Source: Anaerolineales bacterium (GTDB lineage: Bacteria > Chloroflexota > Anaerolineae > Anaerolineales > E44-bin32). From it: DNA of 8,380 bases. Made by a program: the position numbers and the translations under genes. Of the stretch, positions 1-4,767 are shown piece after piece (position 1 is the stretch's first letter; each line of letters starts with the position of its first letter). Where the stretch lies: positions 1-8,380 of the forward strand of contig DAOVFE010000058.1 in assembly GCA_030673085.1 (NCBI GenBank), written 5' to 3'. The notes below the pieces were generated by a model. That model worked only from the letters and a program-made list of their open reading frames with translations, made no database searches and was not told where the DNA came from.

Positions 1-47
1 TCCGTATCCATCCGGGTCTGTCGATTCTTCTCCATATCCTCCTTCAT
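1..47 (-). CDS. Possible 5' end of an unidentified gene (partial)
   Basis: On the minus strand an ATG at 47-45 opens a frame that stays open to the window edge, reading MKEDMEKNRQTRMDT. A strong Shine-Dalgarno-like AAGGAGG (44-38) lies inside this frame, only two bases before a second in-frame ATG (35-33). That spacing is too tight for the second ATG; a third in-frame ATG lies at 11-9. The segment follows the terminator at 74-110, so it would be a separate transcript or depend on read-through. Only about 15 residues are visible, all hydrophilic and charged, so no family can be named. It may also be a chance frame. Confidence 0.3.
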   Translation of the reverse strand, partial: MKEDMEKNRQTRMDT

Positions 48-73
48 AATCCGAATTAAATCTTTGAGTCTGT

Positions 74-110
74 TTAAAAAGACACTTGCCGGCAGGGTTC
101 TCCTGCCGGC
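74..110 (-). terminator. Intrinsic terminator after the response regulator
   Basis: A perfect 9-bp GC-rich stem (88-96 GCCGGCAGG with 102-110 CCTGCCGGC) has a 5-base loop. Read on the minus strand it is followed, after seven bases, by TTTTT (79-75). This is the form of a Rho-independent terminator for the minus-strand gene ending at 220. Confidence 0.75.
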
Positions 111-123
111 TGGAGATATGCAA

Positions 124-164
124 AATCCGCTGAAAGAGAAAATTACCTTTCTTTCCAGCGGATT
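124..164 (-). terminator. Second hairpin between the response regulator stop and the main terminator
   Basis: A 9-bp perfect stem, AATCCGCTG (124-132) with CAGCGGATT (156-164), is extended inward by AAAG/CTTT (133-136 with 151-154) past a single bulged C at 155. On the minus strand the 3' arm runs into TTTT only, a weak U-tract. It may be an auxiliary terminator or an mRNA 3'-end stabilising hairpin ahead of the stronger terminator at 74-110. Confidence 0.5.
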
Positions 165-219
165 CATAAATGCGTATTTCACAGCCAGGCCAATTATTAG
201 AAAGGCCTTATATAATTTC

Positions 220-981
220 CTATGAAGGCTTCTCCTTCGCTCCGTGATTACCTTCGCCTTTCAGTGAATCGATCTCAGCAATTACCGGTGGCATAATATA
301 GCCAATCCCCTGGCGGGTTACAATGTGGATCGGATTCCTGGGGTCCAGCTCAATTTTTTGTCGAAGCCGGCTCAACGTAACCCACAATATTTCCTTTTCC
401 TTCCGATAGTCCGGCCCCCAGACTTGTGTCAGCAATTCTTCCTGGGTCATCACTCTACCAATTGAATCCGCCAAGGTTTGCAACAGTCGATACTCAGTAG
501 CGGTTATTTGGATCTTTTCACCGCTTGATGTAACTTCAGCTCGAGCCAAGTCAATCGTAAGTTCATAATGATGGAAATATCGTTGGGGATATTTAGTAAA
601 TGTCTTTCTTTCTGCTCGTCTTAAAACCGCCCTGACTCTTGCCATTAGCTCTTGAGCTGAAAATGGCTTAACAATATAATCGTCTGCCCCGGCATTCAAG
701 CCGCGAATCTTGTCGCTCTGTTCACCCTTGGCGGTCAGTATAATAATCGGAACGTTCGAAAATTCGCGTATTCGGGCGCAGGTTGTGAAGCCGTCTATAC
801 CTGGCATCATCAAGTCCAACAGAATAAGGTCTGGAAACCATTCTCTCGTCATTGAAATTGCTTTCGCGCCGTCGTAAACGCTTTTCACCCGATAATTTGC
901 GACCTTTAGATGATCTTCGACCATATTGACCATTAAAGGCTCATCATCAACGATAAGAATCTTTGCGGGTGTAGTCCCCAT
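220..981 (-). CDS. OmpR/PhoB-family two-component response regulator
   Basis: A cytoplasmic DNA-binding response regulator of 253 residues. The N-terminal receiver domain (about 5-120) shows the acidic pair D12/D13 in ILIVDDEP, the phospho-acceptor D56 in LLDLMMPG, T83 in ILTA and K105 in the VKPF motif, so the phosphorylation site is complete. The C-terminal winged helix (about 145-235) has the OmpR-type recognition region ITATEYRLLQTL, then LLTQVWG, LSRLRQKIE and RQGIGY. The ATG at 981 gives a standard regulator N-terminus (MGTTPAKILIVDDEP) with a weak TAGGG nine bases upstream. A TTG at 1035 would add 18 residues, but it lacks a Shine-Dalgarno sequence, the added residues fit no domain, and they would overlap the repeat array at 995-1110. 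No histidine kinase is adjacent, so the partner and target genes are unknown. The C-terminus resembles Anaerolineae regulators. Two hairpins follow the stop. The family assignment is firm; the specific pathway is not known. Confidence 0.95.
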   Translation of the reverse strand: MGTTPAKILIVDDEPLMVNMVEDHLKVANYRVKSVYDGAKAISMTREWFPDLILLDLMMPGIDGFTTCARIREFSNVPIIILTAKGEQSDKIRGLNAGADDYIVKPFSAQELMARVRAVLRRAERKTFTKYPQRYFHHYELTIDLARAEVTSSGEKIQITATEYRLLQTLADSIGRVMTQEELLTQVWGPDYRKEKEILWVTLSRLRQKIELDPRNPIHIVTRQGIGYIMPPVIAEIDSLKGEGNHGAKEKPS

Positions 982-994
982 TTCAATATACCCT

Positions 995-1110
995 AGTGTT
1001 CTGTCAAACGCCAATTCAATATTCGTAAGGACCAAAACAGAACACTTTTAGCTTTGTCAAAGGGAGAAATCGGTTTTCTGTACTATCTCTTTCATCTTTG
1101 ACAAAGCACT
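995..1110. promoter_or_regulatory. Candidate operator array of four alternating 14-bp sites
   Basis: Upstream of the regulator start lie four copies or partial copies of TTTGACARARCACT: minus 1008-995 (TTTGACAGAACACT), plus 1033-1046 (last ten bases identical to the first copy), minus 1061-1048 (TTTGACAAAGC plus a diverged end) and plus 1097-1110 (TTTGACAAAGCACT). They form two perfect inverted repeats: 995-1004 with 1037-1046 (10 bp) and 1051-1062 with 1096-1107 (12 bp), with spacers of 32 and 33 bp. The position just ahead of a regulator gene suggests autoregulation, but OmpR-type proteins usually bind direct repeats, so another DNA-binding protein or a decayed repeat element is also possible. 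No convincing -35/-10 pair was found. Confidence 0.4.
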
Positions 1111-1333
1111 ATCCAGCCACAAGGTGTTTAATATCCGCCCTAAATGGCCTTCCTCTATTTTTAATAGGCCGATTCTTAATCCCCATCCAATAGAGCTTAT
1201 TATCAGCCGGTTTAGAAAAACCTAACCCGAAATCTTCTTCAAGAAGTTTGCTCCAAACTAGGCCAGATGTCAAGCCAAAGCGCCAATGACTTAGGTGGAT
1301 ATTAAAGTAAATGACAAAACCCTCAAAATTCCT
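1109..1333 (-). pseudogene. 74-codon open segment without a usual start, possible gene remnant
   Basis: On the minus strand the frame from 1333 to the TAG at 1111-1109 is open for 74 codons and reads like real protein: it includes HWRFGLTSGLVWSKLLEEDF, then GLGFSKPADNKLYWMGIKNR, and ends in GRPFRADIKHLVAG. There is no ATG, GTG or TTG start with a ribosome site at its 5' end, and an in-frame TAA (1336-1334) closes it upstream within the hairpin element at 1314-1398. I do not recognise the family. The most economical reading is the 3' remnant of a degraded or interrupted gene; a chance open frame is possible. The first few codons come from the hairpin element and are probably not ancestral. Confidence 0.35.
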
Positions 1334-1398
1334 TTAGGGATGTCCTTTAGGGACATCCCCCATTGCGGGAATTTTGCCCCTTCGGGTGCGGGTTTTGT
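1314..1398. repeat. Nested inverted-repeat element, possible structured RNA or REP/MITE-like element
   Basis: Three arms pack into 85 bases. P1: ACAAAACCC (1314-1322) with GGGTTTTGT (1390-1398), 9 bp. P2: AAAATTCC (1325-1332) with GGAATTTT (1368-1375), 8 bp, then an internal loop and a 9-bp apical stem GGGATGTCC (1337-1345) with GGACATCCC (1351-1359) around loop TTTAG. P3: 1376-1389, GC-rich with a cUUCGg tetraloop on the plus strand and one C-U mismatch. Only two unpaired bases remain at the three-way junction. P2 also contains a near-exact 13-bp tandem (1331-1343 and 1344-1356, 12 of 13 identical). It could be a small RNA, a REP/MITE-type palindromic repeat, or a transcription stop for the minus-strand operon, although no clear U-run follows on that strand. 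Confidence 0.5.
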
Positions 1399-1399
1399 T

Positions 1400-1703
1400 T
1401 AAATATTCTCTCAGGACTATCGCCCTGCAGTGCCTACGGCCCTGGCCATTTAAATTCTGGCTAATCGAATAAAGCTATGTACATCCAGATCGATAGGCTT
1501 TGAGTGAGATATATCCACCAGCATAAAAAAAGATCAATTTCGCCCAAAAGCATTAAATCATCACAGATCGGTTACGGGTCACCCGATGCTCATCTAGCAT
1601 CTTATTAGAAACAGAGCGCTATTAATAATTTTAAACCGGAATCTCCCAAATCTGGTAATCAATCTAATCCTTCAGGCGCTTTGTAATAGCCATACCCGCT
1701 TCA
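1400..1703. other. Non-coding stretch downstream of the ParB-like/USP gene
   Basis: No convincing gene is present here. It holds an imperfect hairpin at 1428-1444 (CAGTGCC and GGCCCTG around TAC, one mismatch), an 11-bp palindrome CGGGTCACCCG (1575-1585) and a 6-bp-stem hairpin GATGCT/AGCATC (1585-1601). The last two lie about 100-130 bp beyond the stop of the minus-strand gene, but no U-run follows, so they are weak terminator candidates only. A 30-codon minus-strand frame with hydrophobic residues occurs around 1450-1550; it has no good ribosome site and is probably chance. Confidence 0.4.
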
Positions 1704-3446
1704 TCAGTAGCAAATTAAAAGCGGCATCTTTGTGTTGCGGATCAGGTGGTCAACCGTGCTGCCCATGGCTACTTCCTTAATCGCCGGATCCCCATATCCT
1801 CCCACCAGGATTAAATGGCTGCCATCCTGTTCGCTTGTTCGAATAATGCATTGATCTACCCGGCCAAACTTATGTACATAGTGAGCATCAACGCCATGAG
1901 ATTTTAGATAGTTGCGCGCCTGCCGCATTTGCTCATATCCAAGATTTCCGCGAGTGGCGATGGTCAGCACAGTCAGCCGGGCTTTCCACTTTCCGGCCAT
2001 GTATGTGGCAATATAAAGCGCTTCCCGGGATTTCGGGCTTCCATCAAAAGCAAGCAAAATCCTTCGTGGCACATGAGCGCTGCCAAATACCGTCAGCACC
2101 GGCCGGCCGCTGCGCCGAATCAGAGTGTGGAGACCGGAGCTCAAACGGTCCTGCATGCGATCCCCAGGCGGATGAGCCACATGAAGCACAATCAAATCTG
2201 TCCAACGACCTCGATCTCTGATCTTTTTCTCAATTTTTCCGACTTCAAAGGCAAAATCCCCGGAGATTCCAGCCTCTTCGCAACGGCGGATAAACTCGTT
2301 TCGCTTTTCCTCTCTACATTCCTCGTCTTCTTTCTCGGCATTCTGCATCACCATTAAGCCATGTAATTGCCCATTTTCGCAGCGGGCAATCTCAACGGCC
2401 TCATTCAGCGCGGTCCACTCTGGGTCAGCATCACTGATCGGAACCAATATGTCCCGAAACAAACGTTCCTCCTGCCCCGTGACAACCCGTTCCTGACGCC
2501 ACATACCCGGTTCAGGACCGGATTCGATTGCATCCGGGATCAGCCAGTCCAGCACCTTGGCCTTAATCCGAGAAAATGCACGTCTGAACGTTGGGCTATA
2601 TCGCGAAACCAGATCAGTAGCCGCTTTTTCCGCCGGGACCTCCCACCCCAGCTCGTTTCCAAGTTCGGCCCGGTGTTTAGAAAGCCAGAGATAGAGGTCG
2701 GTTTCTGTACGACCAGGAAAATCTCGTAGAATCCCCTTCTCGCGTATCACCTGGACTATCGGCAAATAAACCTCATCATACCAGTGCACCATCGCCGCTT
2801 TATAAGAGATGTCCCGCTGCTGATCGATGCCCATAAAGTAACGATGCAAATCGATATGTTCTTTGAGCGTCCGGTACTGGCCAGGAATAGTCACCGTCAG
2901 ATCAGCATCAGGGCGAAGTTGGTCAATTCCAGTTTGAATGAGAAAGTCAGCATACTCAGCTTTGATGATTAACTCATCAGGATCTACATCTGAAGTGAGC
3001 TTTACTTTGGTCTGGACCTCTTTAACGTAGGCTTCGATATGGGTGGCTCCAACAGCCCGAGCAACCGAAATCCTATGGTTCCCATCAAGTACGAAATAGG
3101 CTTCCCCGATTTGAAAGAGTTCTACCGGCGGCAGTCCCTTCAAATCACTGAACCCTACCTTCACACGAGCCCAGCGCTGCTCATCACTCGTCTGCCGTGG
3201 TAAAAAGCTGCGAGTAAAATCTGTATATCGACCCACGCTGCCAACAATCGAATCGAGCGGAACATTGTGCAGGCCTCGATCAACCTTACTCCCGGCTCTC
3301 AGTTTGCGGCTTACCTCTTCAAAGGAAAGTAAATCTGCCGATTTTCCGGTAATTCGCGCCATTATGTCTTCCATAGCAGCTCGACGCCGGGACACATGAA
3401 AGTCATTTACTGCAGAACCAAGCGATCCAGTTGGCGAATAACTCAT
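1704..3446 (-). CDS. ParB-like domain / tandem universal stress protein (UspA) fusion
   Basis: A soluble protein of 580 residues with no signal peptide or membrane segment. Residues about 60-145 resemble a ParB/Srx-type N-terminal domain, with the hallmark DGNHRISVAR at 121-130. Residues about 150-315 are mainly helical, including HWYDEVYLPIVQVIREKGIL and FPGRTETDLYLWL; this resembles the region that follows ParB-like domains in DUF4032-type proteins, a recollection I hold with moderate confidence. Two UspA folds follow: the first (about 329-454) has lost the nucleotide-binding glycine motif, while the second (about 460-580) keeps G549-x-x-G552-(9)-G562-S563 and the AFDGS motif near 468, which predicts ATP binding. 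The start has GAAGG seven bases upstream. It lies 71 bp after the DHH phosphoesterase gene on the same strand with no terminator between, so the two are probably co-transcribed. Fusion of ParB-like and USP modules suggests ATP-dependent or nucleotide-sensing regulation, not chromosome partitioning; no parA is nearby. Substrate and role are unknown. Confidence 0.85.
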   Translation of the reverse strand: MSYSPTGSLGSAVNDFHVSRRRAAMEDIMARITGKSADLLSFEEVSRKLRAGSKVDRGLHNVPLDSIVGSVGRYTDFTRSFLPRQTSDEQRWARVKVGFSDLKGLPPVELFQIGEAYFVLDGNHRISVARAVGATHIEAYVKEVQTKVKLTSDVDPDELIIKAEYADFLIQTGIDQLRPDADLTVTIPGQYRTLKEHIDLHRYFMGIDQQRDISYKAAMVHWYDEVYLPIVQVIREKGILRDFPGRTETDLYLWLSKHRAELGNELGWEVPAEKAATDLVSRYSPTFRRAFSRIKAKVLDWLIPDAIESGPEPGMWRQERVVTGQEERLFRDILVPISDADPEWTALNEAVEIARCENGQLHGLMVMQNAEKEDEECREEKRNEFIRRCEEAGISGDFAFEVGKIEKKIRDRGRWTDLIVLHVAHPPGDRMQDRLSSGLHTLIRRSGRPVLTVFGSAHVPRRILLAFDGSPKSREALYIATYMAGKWKARLTVLTIATRGNLGYEQMRQARNYLKSHGVDAHYVHKFGRVDQCIIRTSEQDGSHLILVGGYGDPAIKEVAMGSTVDHLIRNTKMPLLICY

Positions 3447-3517
3447 ATTAATACCTTCTTTTAATGTTTACCAAACCTCAATCAATCCTCGCGACGGCGC
3501 TTAAACAGCGGTCCGGA

Positions 3518-4417
3518 TTACTCTCCGGCTTTCATCTCAAACTGCGCACCTTCTGGAAATGGAGATCCGTTCCGCTCAAACACATATCCGGCCGCTCCTT
3601 TATGCCCCCCTCCCCCAAATTTTAGCGCTATCTCAGAAACATCGACCTGATCTGAGTATAACGAGACCAATGTGACCAGTCGAGAATTCTGAACTGCATC
3701 TACGTAACAATAGCCAATTTCATATCCTCGTTTGCGGATATACTCGCCAATGTCGCCGCTTCCGGGAAAATTAACAGCCAAAGTTTTATGGCCCTCAAAC
3801 TGCACCTCAAAACCAAAATGCTCTACTCTGCCCCGGATATTTCTCAAACGAGCGCGATGAAGAATCTCTCCTCTGGTAATTAGCTCATCGATCAAAGGCC
3901 GGTCGTCTGCCAGTAGTTGTCCCCAAAGAGCATCATTTTCAGGGTTGCAGTTTTCCTGATAAATCCCCGCATTGAAAGCCGCCGTCTCAGGACATGCGAA
4001 GCGCCAAACATCACGGTCGCCTATCCATACCACCGCATCGGGCACAGATTGATCTGGAAAATAAGTTTTCCAGGTGAGCACACAGGCGGCGTCTTCAAGA
4101 TCGCGTGTACCGGCAATATCTTTAAGACTGGCCAACGCTTCGATCGCGGTTTTATGATGATCGATCCAGGTTAGATCGGCCGTCGCCCGAATGCGATTCA
4201 TACTGTCGAGCGGCAGAGAAAAATCAACCAGGACCACTTTTTCTGCATTATTGATCGCATCCCATGGAATAGGCATGCCATAATCCACGGGGAAAAGAGC
4301 AACTCGCTTCCCCATTTTCCGTCTGACGATAGCTGCCGAGCATTTACCATCCATGTCATTATGATATAGACAAACAATATTACCGGATTGCACTCTATCT
4401 GATAACTTTTCATTCAT
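3518..4417 (-). CDS. DHH/DHHA1-family phosphoesterase
   Basis: A 299-residue cytoplasmic hydrolase of the DHH superfamily, which uses two metal ions (usually Mn) to cleave phosphoester bonds. Members include nanoRNases, pAp phosphatases, cyclic-dinucleotide phosphodiesterases and RecJ. The motifs are complete: H19-N-D21-M-D23-G (motif I), D65 in VLVDFS (motif II), D86-H87-H88 in TWIDHHK (motif III), GDRD at 133-136 (motif IV), and the DHHA1 substrate-binding glycine motif FGGGGHKGAAG at 267-277. The length fits stand-alone DHH-DHHA1 enzymes, and there are no CBS, DRTGG or GGDEF domains. ATG 4417 has GGAGGT eleven bases upstream, slightly far but strong. It is the first gene of a probable operon with the ParB-like/USP gene 71 bp downstream. 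Motif I (HNDMDGKCSAAI) differs from the NrnA form, so the exact substrate (short oligonucleotides, pAp or another phosphoester) cannot be assigned. Confidence 0.9.
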   Translation of the reverse strand: MNEKLSDRVQSGNIVCLYHNDMDGKCSAAIVRRKMGKRVALFPVDYGMPIPWDAINNAEKVVLVDFSLPLDSMNRIRATADLTWIDHHKTAIEALASLKDIAGTRDLEDAACVLTWKTYFPDQSVPDAVVWIGDRDVWRFACPETAAFNAGIYQENCNPENDALWGQLLADDRPLIDELITRGEILHRARLRNIRGRVEHFGFEVQFEGHKTLAVNFPGSGDIGEYIRKRGYEIGYCYVDAVQNSRLVTLVSLYSDQVDVSEIALKFGGGGHKGAAGYVFERNGSPFPEGAQFEMKAGE

Positions 4418-4763
4418 AGTCGTTCTCGACCTCCGGCATCAAATCCCACGCCGTTCCATTTTGAATTCATTCTCTGACCGCCCGCTTACATCCACTGTGC
4501 TTCACCTCATCCCTCTGCTCAACCTATTACTAATACCGGAAACACACAACTGCCCCCCTCATTTTGCCAGGGCCGCCATGGCTTAGGGAGAGATTGTACC
4601 CTGGAGATAATTGCTTTTAACACCTTTACCTACTGTCTGCTCGGACTTAAATGCGGTAACATGATATCGTACACGCTTCTGCTAATTATCAAGATTTTCC
4701 GCATCTTGCGCCTCCGGCAAAGGTAAGCATGCAGATCGATGAGAGAAGAGGTATGAAGCAAAG
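4418..4763. other. Divergent intergenic region
   Basis: This 346-bp gap separates the minus-strand DHH gene from the plus-strand lipoprotein gene and should hold both promoters. I see no convincing -35/-10 pair. Visible structure is limited to the 8-bp palindrome GCCATGGC (4575-4582) and a GCATGC palindrome near 4728. Upstream of the lipoprotein gene, AAGAGG (4746-4751) is the only ribosome-site candidate. A minus-strand open frame at 4682-4918 crosses this region and the start of the lipoprotein gene and is judged spurious. Confidence 0.4.
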
Positions 4764-4767
4764 ATGA
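4746..4767 (+). promoter_or_regulatory. Ribosome site and 4-codon upstream frame overlapping the lipoprotein start
   Basis: AAGAGG (4746-4751) ends 12 bases before the ATG at 4764, longer than usual. Between them an ATG at 4753 opens a four-codon frame (MKQR) whose TGA (4765-4767) overlaps the true start as ATGA. This arrangement could allow translational coupling or could be chance. The start at 4764 is favoured because it gives a clean lipoprotein signal peptide. Confidence 0.3.

Noticed and set aside
979..1008. Possible leaderless promoter with TATATT just before the regulator ATG
   Set aside because: TTGACA lies only 11 bp from TATATT, and the better-spaced TTGGCG is a weak match, so it was not called.
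982..1035. TTG start at 1035 adding 18 residues to the response regulator
   Set aside because: No Shine-Dalgarno sequence, the extra residues fit no receiver domain, and the segment overlaps the inverted-repeat array; the ATG at 981 gives the usual short N-terminus.
1331..1356. Tandem 13-bp repeat read as a CRISPR-like array
   Set aside because: Only two adjacent units without spacers; they are explained by the P2 hairpin of the nested element, and no cas genes are present.
1929..2357. 142-codon plus-strand open frame opposite the ParB-like/USP gene
   Set aside because: It lies wholly antisense to a gene with clear domains, has a low-complexity, non-domain-like translation and lacks a good ribosome site.
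3513..3528. 5-bp hairpin across the stop codon of the DHH gene
   Set aside because: The stem is short and no U-run follows, so it is unlikely to stop transcription between the two operon genes.
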